Part shown: piece by piece, positions 53,996 through 63,039 of the stretch
Layout of the letters: the number at the start of each line of letters is the position of its first letter
Numbering within the stretch: position 1 is the first letter of the stretch
Assembly (NCBI RefSeq): GCF_000311745.1
Contig: NZ_HE978531.1
Location: 702,014-766,013 of the forward strand
DNA from: Anaerococcus obesiensis ph10
GTDB taxonomy: Bacteria > Bacillota > Clostridia > Tissierellales > Peptoniphilaceae
Reading direction: 5' to 3'
DNA: 64,000 nt
The notes under the pieces: generated by a model
What the model saw: the letters and a program-made list of their open reading frames with translations, nothing else
Databases searched by the model: none
What the model was told of the DNA's origin: nothing
Position numbers and translations under genes: made by a program

Positions 53996-54535
53996 CTACT
54001 TAAGATCTTTCAATACTTCACGAGCAGTATTTATACCATTAAGGATAGTATTAGTTGAATATGTAGCTCCTGAAATTCCTACAATTTCGTTTTCAGATCC
54101 GGCTTCTGATGCACCGACTTTCTTGTCAACACTTACGCCTTTAACTCCTTCTTTAAACCAATCTTCTTCCATTTGAAGACCAAATCCTGCAGATTCTGAA
54201 TGTTTTAAAGGACTGAAACCTGTTAATTTATTTTCACTATCAACCCCAACGATAAATTCGATGTCTCCACCATATCCACCTTTAGAATTTACATCAAACA
54301 CATATCCTTTGCCTCCATCAGCTTTATAAACTCCTTTTACAGCTTCAGGAAATTTTCCCTTAACTTCTTCAAAGTCTTTTCCTTCTGGATAGGCAATTTT
54401 TAATGATTCATTTAATTTTTCTTGTTCAGCTTTTTTTATAATTGGTTCTGTAACTGAATTTGTAAAGGCCAATACTAAAGCTGATACAGCTGTAATTATT
54501 AATAGTTTAATTCCTAATTTTAATGCTTTATTCAT
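53996..54535 (-). CDS. rnfG: Rnf complex subunit RnfG
   Basis: A 179-residue subunit with one N-terminal helix (about 9-27) and an extracytoplasmic FMN domain. SGATYSTNTI (about residue 156) contains the Thr to which FMN is covalently bound by the flavin transferase ApbE. No apbE gene is in the window. The gene overlaps rnfD by 8 bp. Confidence 0.95.
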   Translation of the reverse strand: MNKALKLGIKLLIITAVSALVLAFTNSVTEPIIKKAEQEKLNESLKIAYPEGKDFEEVKGKFPEAVKGVYKADGGKGYVFDVNSKGGYGGDIEFIVGVDSENKLTGFSPLKHSESAGFGLQMEEDWFKEGVKGVSVDKKVGASEAGSENEIVGISGATYSTNTILNGINTAREVLKDLK

Positions 54536-55466
54536 CTTTTGCCCCTTTACTAGCTACACCAAATACCTTAGGCATTGTCTTACTATCAATAAGAGGAACT
54601 AATAAGTTCATTAATAAAATTGAATATGAAACACCTTCTGGGTATCCACCGAATACTCTTATTAGTGAAGTGATAAGTCCGCAACCAAAAGCAAATATTA
54701 TTTCTCCTTTTTTTGTTACAGGACTTGTTGTATAGTCTGTTGCCATGAAAAATGCTCCAAGCATTAGACCACCTGATAATAATTGTTCGATTATTCCATC
54801 AACAGATTTATTAAATACCATCAATAGGATTGCTGTTGTTAATATGTATACTGCAGGTATTCTTAGTGAAATAACTTTTCTAATTACAAGATATGCTGCT
54901 CCAATTAATATAGCGATAGTTGAAACTTCTCCAATACATCCACCCATATTTCCTATAAACATATCTAATAAAGCTGGTTTTTCTCCTCCTGATAAAACCG
55001 TTGCAGCTGATACTGCTGAAACTTTTCCTGGTGCAACATAATTTGACATATTTTTTGACCAAGATGCAAGTAAAAATGCTCTTGCTCCCAAAGCTGGGTT
55101 TACAATATTTTGTCCTATTCCACCAAAAAATTGCTTACAAATAACTATAGCAAAAGCTGCGCCTATTACTGTTTGCCAAACTGGCATGGTAACTGGGATA
55201 TTATAGGCTAAAAGTAAACCTGTAACTATTGCTGATAAATCATTTATTGATGATTGTCTTTTCATAACTTTGTTAGATATAAATTCTGCAATAACACAAC
55301 TTGCTACTGATGCAATCATTAAAACAAGTGCTTTCATTCCAAAGAAATATATTCCTGCAAGTCCTGTTGGAATAAGAGCAATTATTACATCTAACATTTC
55401 TTTAGTAACAGTTCTCTCGCTTCTCATATGAGGAGAGGATGATACTAATAATTTTTTTGCTTCCAT
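54528..55466 (-). CDS. rnfD: Rnf complex subunit RnfD
   Basis: A 312-residue polytopic subunit, thought to be part of the ion channel. SSPHMRSERTVTKEMLDVII at the start, GGIGQNIVNPALGARAFLLA (about residue 115) and AVSAATVL, a likely covalent flavin site, then MATDYTTSPVTKKGEIIF, are conserved. Nine or so helices are visible. It lies 11 bp after rnfC. Confidence 0.95.
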   Translation of the reverse strand: MEAKKLLVSSSPHMRSERTVTKEMLDVIIALIPTGLAGIYFFGMKALVLMIASVASCVIAEFISNKVMKRQSSINDLSAIVTGLLLAYNIPVTMPVWQTVIGAAFAIVICKQFFGGIGQNIVNPALGARAFLLASWSKNMSNYVAPGKVSAVSAATVLSGGEKPALLDMFIGNMGGCIGEVSTIAILIGAAYLVIRKVISLRIPAVYILTTAILLMVFNKSVDGIIEQLLSGGLMLGAFFMATDYTTSPVTKKGEIIFAFGCGLITSLIRVFGGYPEGVSYSILLMNLLVPLIDSKTMPKVFGVASKGAKDE

Positions 55467-55477
55467 TTATTTCTCCT

Positions 55478-56794
55478 CTACTTTCCTGCTTGACGAATTT
55501 GTCTTTTTCCAAACCTAATAGCTTCAACCAAAGGTCTTTTTGATGGACAAATATATGAACATGATCCACATTCTATACAATCAAGTATATGAAGATCTTG
55601 TGCCTTATCAAATTTTTCTTTTAATGAAAATTTGTGAATTAATAATGGCATAAGTCCAACTGGACAAACATTTACACACTTAGCACATCTTATACAAGGA
55701 TTTGTAATTGGTGCTTTTGATTCTTCTTCGTTTAAAACTAAGATACAGTTACTAGCTTTTTCTACTGGTTGATTTATATTTGGTTGGGCAATTCCCATCA
55801 TTGGTCCACCATTTATAACTTTTCCAGCATCTTCTGTAAGTCCGCCAGCTTCTTCTATCATATGATCAAAACTTGTTCCAATTCTTACTAGGAAATTTGA
55901 AGGATTTTTTATTCCATGACCTGTTACTGTCATATATCTTTCTATTAGTGGTTTTCCGTAATAAACTGCTTCATAAACTGCGTTTGCTGAAGAAACGTTT
56001 GACACTATAACTCCAACATCCATTGGAAGACCACCTGATGGTACTTCTCTATGTAATACTGCATTTATTATTCTTTTTTCATCACCTTGTGGATACTTGG
56101 TAACCATGGTTGCCACTTCAAGTTTTGATGAATTTTTATTTGCAAGTGCCTTTTTAACCTTTTCGATTGCTTCTGGTTTGTTATCTTCGATTGCAATAAT
56201 TCCTTTTTTTGCATCTACTGCTTTAACAAGTAATTCCAAAGCATCTACTATTACTTCAGGTTTTGTTTTCAAAATAAAATCATCGCAAGTAACGTAAGGT
56301 TCACACTCAGCACCATTTATAATAACAGTATCAATTGGTTTGTTTGGTGAATATTTAATATGTGCTGGGAATGATGCTCCTCCCATACCTACAAGACCAT
56401 TTTCTTTCATCGCCTCAACTATTTTTTCTTTAGTCAAGTTTGTAACGTCTTTTCTTTCGTAGTTAATTTCTTGGTCATAGCCTTCTGTGTCAATAACAAC
56501 AGCTTTGCTGTTTTTACCAGATGCTGTTTGGATATCGATTACACTTGAAACTTTACCATTAACTGATGAGTGAATATTACAAGAAAAATTTCCTACAGCT
56601 TCGCCGATAAGCTGTCCAATTTTCACTTCATCGTTTTTCTTAACTAAACATTTACTTGGAGCTCCAATGTGTTGAGTAAGTGGAATTGTTACAGTTTTTG
56701 GAATTTTTGCAACAATTAAGTCTTTTTTTTCACTTAATTCCTTATACTCTGGAATTTTTACTCCATTAGCAAATGTTAAATTTTCTAGAGCCAT
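55478..56794 (-). CDS. rnfC: Rnf complex subunit RnfC
   Basis: A 438-residue soluble subunit that reduces NAD+. TQHIGAPSKCLVKKNDEVKI is the barrel-sandwich part, GLVGMGGASFPAHIKY the nucleotide-binding loop, INGAECEPYVTCDD and two clusters, CIRCAKCVNVCPVGL and CIECGSCSYICPSKRP, the electron path. I start at the ATG at 56794, with AAGGAG upstream; an in-frame ATG five codons earlier overlaps that ribosome site. First gene of rnfCDGEAB. Confidence 0.96.
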   Translation of the reverse strand: MALENLTFANGVKIPEYKELSEKKDLIVAKIPKTVTIPLTQHIGAPSKCLVKKNDEVKIGQLIGEAVGNFSCNIHSSVNGKVSSVIDIQTASGKNSKAVVIDTEGYDQEINYERKDVTNLTKEKIVEAMKENGLVGMGGASFPAHIKYSPNKPIDTVIINGAECEPYVTCDDFILKTKPEVIVDALELLVKAVDAKKGIIAIEDNKPEAIEKVKKALANKNSSKLEVATMVTKYPQGDEKRIINAVLHREVPSGGLPMDVGVIVSNVSSANAVYEAVYYGKPLIERYMTVTGHGIKNPSNFLVRIGTSFDHMIEEAGGLTEDAGKVINGGPMMGIAQPNINQPVEKASNCILVLNEEESKAPITNPCIRCAKCVNVCPVGLMPLLIHKFSLKEKFDKAQDLHILDCIECGSCSYICPSKRPLVEAIRFGKRQIRQAGK

Positions 56795-56826
56795 AATCTC
56801 TCCTTTCATTTAATCCGTATACTAGC

Positions 56827-56855
56827 ATTATAATTTATTTAAAAATATTATTCAA
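56827..56855 (-). promoter_or_regulatory. rnf operon promoter
   Basis: TTGAAT (56850-56855) and TATAAT (56827-56832) with a 17-bp spacer on the minus strand, 32 bp before the rnfC start. Confidence 0.8.
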
Positions 56856-56858
56856 TGA

Positions 56859-57515
56859 TTATAATACATCAAATAATATTTTTTTAACAAATTTCTTATA
56901 ATTTTTTATAGATAATGATTTTCTATCTTTTAATTCTTCCTTGCTTGGAAGTCCATCATCGTAAAATACCTTCATCAAATCATAATTTGAATTTATTTTT
57001 ATTACATATTGTCTAGTTTCTTTTGTAGGAATTTTTGTTGGATCTGGGTCGTGTTTGTCTATTTTTTTGTCTGCAATTAGTTTGTCTATATTTCCTATTC
57101 CTCCATTATAAGCTGCAAGAGCCAAGTCGACATTATTATAATATTCATTCAAATATTTGAAATACCCCACGCCAAGATTTAAATTATAATCTACTTCTTT
57201 TAATTTGTCTGGATAATATTCTTCTCCAATTATTTCTGCACTATGTTTTGCAGATGAATCTAATAATTGCATAAGTCCCATAGCATTTTGACTTGAGTGA
57301 GCTTCTGTGTCAAAATCACTTTCTACTTTTATAATTGATGCAATCAAAAGTGGGTCTACATTATATTTTTGTGAATATTTTTCTATTTCTTCTTGGTAGG
57401 CAATTTTTTGTCTTGATGTTTGATAGGCTACTATTGAAAAACTAATTATAACAACCATCACAAACGCTAATATTATTATTCCTATTATTTTAAAAATATT
57501 TTTTAAAGCTTTCAT
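56859..57515 (-). CDS. Lytic transglycosylase (SLT domain)
   Basis: A 218-residue membrane-anchored murein hydrolase. One helix at about 12-32 is followed by the goose-lysozyme-like domain: DPLLIASIIKVESDFDTEAH (catalytic Glu, about residue 65), NAMGLMQLLDSSA, LNLGVGYFKYL and LALAAYNGGIGNIDK. It cleaves glycan strands during wall growth. It overlaps coaE by 4 bp and ends near 56859 without an obvious terminator, facing the rnf promoter. Confidence 0.92.
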   Translation of the reverse strand: MKALKNIFKIIGIIILAFVMVVIISFSIVAYQTSRQKIAYQEEIEKYSQKYNVDPLLIASIIKVESDFDTEAHSSQNAMGLMQLLDSSAKHSAEIIGEEYYPDKLKEVDYNLNLGVGYFKYLNEYYNNVDLALAAYNGGIGNIDKLIADKKIDKHDPDPTKIPTKETRQYVIKINSNYDLMKVFYDDGLPSKEELKDRKSLSIKNYKKFVKKILFDVL

Positions 57516-58102
57516 ATATTCTCCAAATTTTTTAAAGCTATTTCTACTTTTTTTTCTAAATTTTCTAAGGATGTGCTATTATCAAAAATCACATCTGATT
57601 TTTTTTGCATTTCTAAAAAATCTTGACTCTTAATTTTTTTTAATGCAAAATCTCTTCCTATCTTATCTCTTTGCATTAATCTTTCTATTTGAATTTCTCT
57701 ATCTGCAATAACTAGCCATACATAATCACAAGGAAATTTTTCTTTCATTTGAAAGTACAAGGGAATTTCTACAAAAATATTTTTCTCATTACTTTCTTTT
57801 ATCAAATTATTTATATAAGCAATGATATTTTTATGAGTAATTTTATTTATCAATTCTCTTTTTTGAGAATTATTAAAAATTATTTTTGCTAAGATTTTCT
57901 TATCTAAATTTTCTCCATCAAAAGCCTCGTCAAAAGCTTTTGATGATAAAATTTCCTTGTAATTTATTTGGTCTTTTTCTAGTAATTTCTTATTTATTTC
58001 ATCGCTATCAATAACTTGATAGCCTTTTTTTCTCAAAATTTCTGATAAAGAAGATTTGCCACTTGCAATTGTTCCAGTTATAACAATTTTATTTTGACTC
58101 AT
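57512..58102 (-). CDS. coaE: Dephospho-CoA kinase
   Basis: A 196-residue P-loop kinase catalysing the last step of coenzyme A synthesis. ITGTIASGKSSLSEILRKKG is the P-loop, VIDSDEI the substrate Asp, FVEIPLYFQMK the lid-proximal part and QIERLMQRDKIGRDFALKKI the lid. It overlaps polA by 14 bp; polA-coaE is a common Firmicutes order. Confidence 0.94.
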   Translation of the reverse strand: MSQNKIVITGTIASGKSSLSEILRKKGYQVIDSDEINKKLLEKDQINYKEILSSKAFDEAFDGENLDKKILAKIIFNNSQKRELINKITHKNIIAYINNLIKESNEKNIFVEIPLYFQMKEKFPCDYVWLVIADREIQIERLMQRDKIGRDFALKKIKSQDFLEMQKKSDVIFDNSTSLENLEKKVEIALKNLENI

Positions 58103-60728
58103 ACATACTTTCTCCGCTATCTATGTCAACCAAAAGTGGAACATTTAAATTTACGGCATCTTGCATAGATGATTTAAGAATCTCTTTTGCTTTTTCCAAA
58201 TCTTTTTTACTTGCTTCTATGATTATTTCATCATGAATTTGTAAAACTATTTTTGCATCTATTTTTGCTTTTTGCAAATTTTGGTATGAATTTATCATGG
58301 CAAATTTTATAATGTCCGCAGCTGTTCCTTGAATTGGTGTATTTAAAGCAACCCTTTCTCCAAAACTTCTTACATTGAAATTTTTAGAATTTATTTCTGG
58401 AACATACCTTCTTCTATTAAATATTGTATTTACATATCCATCTTCTTTGGCTTTTTTTACAATATCTTTCATGTATTTTTTGATTTCTGGATAGGTGTCA
58501 AGGTAATTTTCTATATATTCCTTGGCTCTTTTTCTTGGTATATTTAAATTTTGGCTAAGTCCATAATCGCTTATACCATAGATTATTCCAAAATTTACTG
58601 CTTTAGCCTCACTTCTTTGTAATTTTGTAACCTCATCAATTGGAGTAGAAAAAACTTCTGATGCAGTCTTTGTGTGTATATCAATATCTTTTGAAAAAGC
58701 CTCTTGCATTTTTTTATCATTTGCAAGATGAGCCAAAACTCTTAATTCAATTTGTGAATAGTCCGCATCAATTAATACTTTCTCATCATCAGCTTTGAAA
58801 GCTTTTCTGATTTTTCTGCCCTCTTCGGTTCTAATTGGAAGATTTTGTAAATTTGGTTCTGTTGAAGAAAGTCTACCTGTTGCTGTTACATTTTGCTTAA
58901 ATGTTGACCTAATTCTTCCATCTTTGTCAATACATTCTTCAAGACTTTCAAGATATGTTGATTTTAATTTATACATTTCCCTATATCTTTCAATTTTTTC
59001 GATTATAGGGTGTTTTTTTCTTAATTTTTCTAAAACTTGAGCATTTGTTGAATATCCAGTCTTTGTTTTTTTAATTATAGGAAGTTTCAAATCTTCAAAT
59101 AAAATTTTTGAAAGTTGCTTTGGTGAATTTATATTAAATTCACTACCAGCAAGTTCATAGATTATTTTTTCTAAATCTCCAAGTTCAAGAGAAACTTCAT
59201 CTTTAATTTTCTCAAGCTCATTTTTATCACAAACAAAACCTGTTATTTCCATATCCGCAAGAACTTTGGATAATTTTATTTCACAATCCTTATAAAGATC
59301 AAACATAGAAAGCTCTTTTAATTTTTGGGTTAAAATATCCAGACTATCTTCAATTGCATTTACAATAGATGCCAAATATTTGCCAAGATTATCAGAATCC
59401 AAATCCTCATAAGATTTTTTACTTTTTCCCTTACCAAGCAAATCTTCTTCATTTTCTACTTCATATTTCAAAAATGCTTGGCTAAATGTTTTTAAATCAT
59501 AAGATGACCTTGAAGGATCAATTAGATAGTGCATAAGCATAGTATCATCATAAGGCAAAGAAATATTTATCCCAAGCTTATCAAACAAGACAATATCTTC
59601 TTTAATATCAAAAGAAACTTTTTTAATATTATCATCCTCAAAATATTTTTTGAATTTTTCTACAAATTTTTCATCGGGATTATAAATATAAGTTTTTGAT
59701 GAAGGTGTTTTTATTACTATTTTATAGGCATTAGAGTGAATATAATTATCCCCCTCAAAAATGCTTTTAAAATAAAATACCCCATCTTTTTCAATATCAT
59801 CTATTATAGAAAAATCATCAGAAAATGAATAAGAAAATTCTATTTCATCTTTTCTTTCTTCGCTAGTATCTTCAAATTTTTCCATAAATTTATTGAAATT
59901 ATATTTTGAAAATTTTTCTCTCAAAGAATCCAAATCTGGTTCTTTTACCTTTAATTCTGAAATTTTCATCCCAACTGGAGCATTTGTAACAATTGTTCCA
60001 ATTTTTTTGGACAAAAAGGCAATTTGCTTTAAATTTTCTAGATTTTCCTTAGTTTTTTTGCCCTTAATATCATCCAAATTTTCATATAAGCCTTCCATAG
60101 ACCCATATTTTTTTATAAATTTAATAGCAGTTTTTTCGCCAATTCCATCAACACCAGGAATATTATCAGACTTATCTCCCATAAGACCTTTAACATCAAT
60201 TAATTGTTTTGGACTAAGACCATAATCATTTTCAATAGATTTTTCAGTAATTTCTTCCATCTGAGAAATTCCTTTTCTTGTAAGAAAAACCACAACCTTA
60301 TCATTTACAAGTTGAAAATAATCTTTGTCCCCTGTAATAATTACAGTTTCAAGACCTTCTTCCTTTGCAATTGTAGAAAAAGTTCCAACAATATCATCAG
60401 CCTCATAACCATCTATATCCAAATACTTTACATTTAATGAATCAAGAATGTCTTTTAAAATTCCAAATTGATAATTCAATTCGTTTGGCGCCTTATCCCT
60501 ATTTGCTTTATAATCTTCAAATTCTTTGTGCCTAAAAGTTTTTGTTTTCTTATCAAAAGCAACCAAAATATAATCTGGCTTATATTCTTCAACAGCCCTA
60601 AAATACATGGTTAAAAATCCATAAACACCGTTTGTCATAACACCGTCAGCATTTGTAAGATTCGGAAGGGCAAAAAAGGCTCTAAAAATCAAACTAGATC
60701 CGTCAATTAGCATTACTTTTTTACTCAT
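58089..60728 (-). CDS. polA: DNA polymerase I
   Basis: An 879-residue Pol I for gap filling and Okazaki fragment processing. The 5'-3' exonuclease domain starts MLIDGSSLIFRAFFAL with VKGLMGDKSDNIPGVDGIG; the middle domain is exonuclease-like but the acidic 3'-5' motifs look degenerate; the polymerase domain has TATGRLSSTEPNLQNLPIRT, DYSQIELRVLAHLA, QRSEAKAVNFGIIYG and LQIHDEIIIE. I start at ATG 60728, with AAAGGAG upstream; an in-frame upstream ATG lacks support. Confidence 0.96.
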   Translation of the reverse strand: MSKKVMLIDGSSLIFRAFFALPNLTNADGVMTNGVYGFLTMYFRAVEEYKPDYILVAFDKKTKTFRHKEFEDYKANRDKAPNELNYQFGILKDILDSLNVKYLDIDGYEADDIVGTFSTIAKEEGLETVIITGDKDYFQLVNDKVVVFLTRKGISQMEEITEKSIENDYGLSPKQLIDVKGLMGDKSDNIPGVDGIGEKTAIKFIKKYGSMEGLYENLDDIKGKKTKENLENLKQIAFLSKKIGTIVTNAPVGMKISELKVKEPDLDSLREKFSKYNFNKFMEKFEDTSEERKDEIEFSYSFSDDFSIIDDIEKDGVFYFKSIFEGDNYIHSNAYKIVIKTPSSKTYIYNPDEKFVEKFKKYFEDDNIKKVSFDIKEDIVLFDKLGINISLPYDDTMLMHYLIDPSRSSYDLKTFSQAFLKYEVENEEDLLGKGKSKKSYEDLDSDNLGKYLASIVNAIEDSLDILTQKLKELSMFDLYKDCEIKLSKVLADMEITGFVCDKNELEKIKDEVSLELGDLEKIIYELAGSEFNINSPKQLSKILFEDLKLPIIKKTKTGYSTNAQVLEKLRKKHPIIEKIERYREMYKLKSTYLESLEECIDKDGRIRSTFKQNVTATGRLSSTEPNLQNLPIRTEEGRKIRKAFKADDEKVLIDADYSQIELRVLAHLANDKKMQEAFSKDIDIHTKTASEVFSTPIDEVTKLQRSEAKAVNFGIIYGISDYGLSQNLNIPRKRAKEYIENYLDTYPEIKKYMKDIVKKAKEDGYVNTIFNRRRYVPEINSKNFNVRSFGERVALNTPIQGTAADIIKFAMINSYQNLQKAKIDAKIVLQIHDEIIIEASKKDLEKAKEILKSSMQDAVNLNVPLLVDIDSGESMYESK

Positions 60729-60847
60729 ATATTTCTCCTTTCTATAAGTATAACACATTTTAATTTTCACAAAAAAATAAGTAGAAAAATTTGCTGATTA
60801 AAAATTTGAAAATTAAAATTTTAAAATAAAAAATTTAAAAAGGCATC

Positions 60848-60876
60848 AAAAAAAGCTATGCAATTTTGCATAGCTT
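60848..60876 (-). terminator. tRNA-Leu terminator
   Basis: AAGCTATGCAA (60853-60863) and TTGCATAGCTT (60866-60876) form a perfect 11-bp repeat, followed on the minus strand by a T run. It ends the tRNA transcript before polA. Confidence 0.85.
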
Positions 60877-60902
60877 AAATATGAAAAAAATAAAAAAATT
60901 AA

Positions 60903-60989
60903 TGGTGCTGGTGGTGGGACTTGAACCCACACGTTCCGGAGAACAACAGAGTTTGAGTCTGTCTCGTCTGCCAATTCCGACACACCAGC
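60903..60989 (-). tRNA. tRNA-Leu (anticodon CAA)
   Basis: An 87-nt class II tRNA with encoded CCA. Acceptor arms GCTGGTG/CACCAGC pair, the anticodon stem ACAGA/TCTGT holds the loop CTCAAAC, and the T loop is GTTCAAGTC. A long variable arm is present. Single tRNA unit with its own promoter and terminator. Confidence 0.96.
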
Positions 60990-61006
60990 ATTAACACTAC
61001 CTAATT

Positions 61007-61035
61007 ATTATAACACCATTAATCGCCTTATGCAA
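61007..61035 (-). promoter_or_regulatory. tRNA-Leu promoter
   Basis: TTGCAT (61030-61035) and TATAAT (61007-61012) with a 17-bp spacer, 17 bp before the tRNA. Confidence 0.78.
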
Positions 61036-61041
61036 ATTTTT

Positions 61042-61632
61042 TTACATTTTTCTCAAATCATTAAAATCATTTCCCAAAATTTTTAAATTATTAATTAGTT
61101 TCATCCCACTTTTAGAAAAACAAAATTTCAAAGCAATTAAACTTGTCAATACTCCTATAATAATTCCACAAAAAACATCTGATGGAAAATGAACATACAA
61201 ATATAATCTTGAAAAAGCAATCAGGATTGCCAAAATGCTTGCCAGTATATTAATTGTTTTTGATTTTGAAAATAATAATATTACTGTAAGCATACAAAAA
61301 GAAATTGACGAATGCCCAGATGGAAATGATGGATCTTGAGGTTTTAAAACTAACAATTTAATTCCATCAACAATTTCAAAAGGTCTAATCCTTCCAACAG
61401 CAGGTTTTAAAATCAAATTTACAACCAAGGCATTAAATAAAAAACAAACAATCATAAGCCTAGCCATTTTTTTATATTCTTTTGTAGTTAAAAAAATCAA
61501 AATCAATAAAATCCAAAAAATTCCCATATTCCCAAGAGCAGTAATGGTTGTCATTATTTTATCCAAGATGGGACTTTTTATATTTTGAATTAAATTCAAT
61601 AATGAAATATCTATTTTTGTTATAAAATTCAT
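61042..61632 (-). CDS. PAP2-family membrane phosphatase
   Basis: A 196-residue protein with about five helices and the three phosphatase motifs KPAVGRIRP (about residue 77), PSGHSS (about 104) and SRLYLYVHFPSDV (about 145). Such enzymes dephosphorylate lipid phosphates, for example undecaprenyl diphosphate or phosphatidic acid derivatives. Substrate cannot be told from sequence. GGGGAAAG lies before the ATG. The stop is close upstream of the tRNA promoter. Confidence 0.9.
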   Translation of the reverse strand: MNFITKIDISLLNLIQNIKSPILDKIMTTITALGNMGIFWILLILIFLTTKEYKKMARLMIVCFLFNALVVNLILKPAVGRIRPFEIVDGIKLLVLKPQDPSFPSGHSSISFCMLTVILLFSKSKTINILASILAILIAFSRLYLYVHFPSDVFCGIIIGVLTSLIALKFCFSKSGMKLINNLKILGNDFNDLRKM

Positions 61633-61677
61633 ACTTTCCCCTTTATTTTTACAAATATAATATCACAAAGAAGAAAA

Positions 61678-61703
61678 ATAAAAAAGACTGCGCTAAGCAG
61701 TCT
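61678..61703 (-). terminator. capA-like gene terminator
   Basis: AGACTGC (61685-61691) and GCAGTCT (61697-61703) with a 5-base loop, followed on the minus strand by a T-rich run. The stem abuts the stop codon of the CapA-family gene. Confidence 0.75.
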
Positions 61704-62978
61704 CTATTGTACTTTTGTATTTATGGTTTCTTTAACCATTTGATCGGCTTTTAAAATTCTTGCTCTTTGATTTTCGTCAACCTTATCAAAATATTTTCCT
61801 CCTTCAAGAAAATCTTTTGTTCTGTAAACTCTTGAAAGTTTTCCATATTCATCATTAATATGTCCAACCCAAATCGGATAAAAATTAACTTCTCCTAATT
61901 TTACTTTTCCAGTTTTTGTATTTTTCTCTACATTTATATCAAAGGCAACTGATTGTTCTGTTCTAATATCTCCCAAAGCCTCCAAGGATTGGTTTGATAC
62001 AAAATTTCCACAAGCATAAGCAATATATCCTTCTTTTCCATTTTCAGCTTTATATCTTTCTGCTGGTTGAACAACGTGAGGATGATTTCCAATAACTACA
62101 TCTGCTCCCCACTTTATCATATTTCTTGCCAAAGTAATATGTTCTTGGGCTGGATATGATTGGTATTCTATTCCCCAATGTGGATAAACTATAATAAAAT
62201 CCGAATTTTTTCTAGCTTCTTTTATGTCTTCTTCTATTATTTTTTCATCCAAATAATTTATAATTTCATTTGGCTTATGATTTACTACTAAACTTTCTAA
62301 ACCATTAACTCCATAGGTGTAAGCCAAAAATCCTATTTTCATATTTTTTACTTGAATATATTTTATCCTACTTTCTCCTGCTTTTCTTGTTCCGCAGTGA
62401 GCGATTCCTTCCTTATCCATGGCTTCCATTGTATCATAGATTCCTTTTTCTTCTGAATCTAGGGTGTGATTGTTAGCTGTTGAAAGTAAATCAAAACCCG
62501 CATCTTTTATATCTTTCAAATATTCAGCTGGGCTTGTAAATTGTGGAAAACCAGAAGGTTGTTTATCAGAATTTATGCTTGTTTCAAAATTTCCAATTGC
62601 TAAATCAGAATCTGATACAAATTCTTTTATATATTCAAATTGTCTAGAAAAATCATAATTTCCTTTTCCATAATTTTTTGCATAATTTACTTGACCCATG
62701 TGAGCCATAATATCTCCAAAAGCTTTTATATTTATTTTTTCGACTTTTGAATCTGAATCATTTGTGTTTGAGTCTTTTTTCTCAATTTTACTTATATTTT
62801 TCTTTTTGTTATTTGAATCAGAACTATCATCGTTAGATTTTTTTCTTTCTTTTATTATAATATTTTCTGCAATATTTGAATTAGAATCAGTTTTATCTTC
62901 ATTTTTCTTACAAGATGTAAAACTAATAGCTAGAAAAAATATTAAAATAACTGATAATATTCTCTTAATTTTTTTCAT
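61704..62978 (-). CDS. CapA-family lipoprotein (PGA_cap metallophosphatase fold)
   Basis: A 424-residue protein with a lipoprotein signal (SVILIFFLAISFTSCKK, lipobox Cys at about residue 23), then a Ser/Asp/Lys-rich linker and a calcineurin-like CapA domain: AFGDIMAHMGQ, AIGNFETSIN, LSTANNHTLD, YPHWGIEYQ and VVIGNHPHVVQP. Homologues act in poly-gamma-glutamate capsule synthesis or are of unknown function; no capBC genes are visible, so a capsule role is not supported here. It is surface-anchored. Confidence 0.88.
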   Translation of the reverse strand: MKKIKRILSVILIFFLAISFTSCKKNEDKTDSNSNIAENIIIKERKKSNDDSSDSNNKKKNISKIEKKDSNTNDSDSKVEKINIKAFGDIMAHMGQVNYAKNYGKGNYDFSRQFEYIKEFVSDSDLAIGNFETSINSDKQPSGFPQFTSPAEYLKDIKDAGFDLLSTANNHTLDSEEKGIYDTMEAMDKEGIAHCGTRKAGESRIKYIQVKNMKIGFLAYTYGVNGLESLVVNHKPNEIINYLDEKIIEEDIKEARKNSDFIIVYPHWGIEYQSYPAQEHITLARNMIKWGADVVIGNHPHVVQPAERYKAENGKEGYIAYACGNFVSNQSLEALGDIRTEQSVAFDINVEKNTKTGKVKLGEVNFYPIWVGHINDEYGKLSRVYRTKDFLEGGKYFDKVDENQRARILKADQMVKETINTKVQ

Positions 62979-63039
62979 TTCTACTCCTTTATTTATATAA
63001 TCGTATACAATTATATATTATTCTATAAATAAAGTCATA

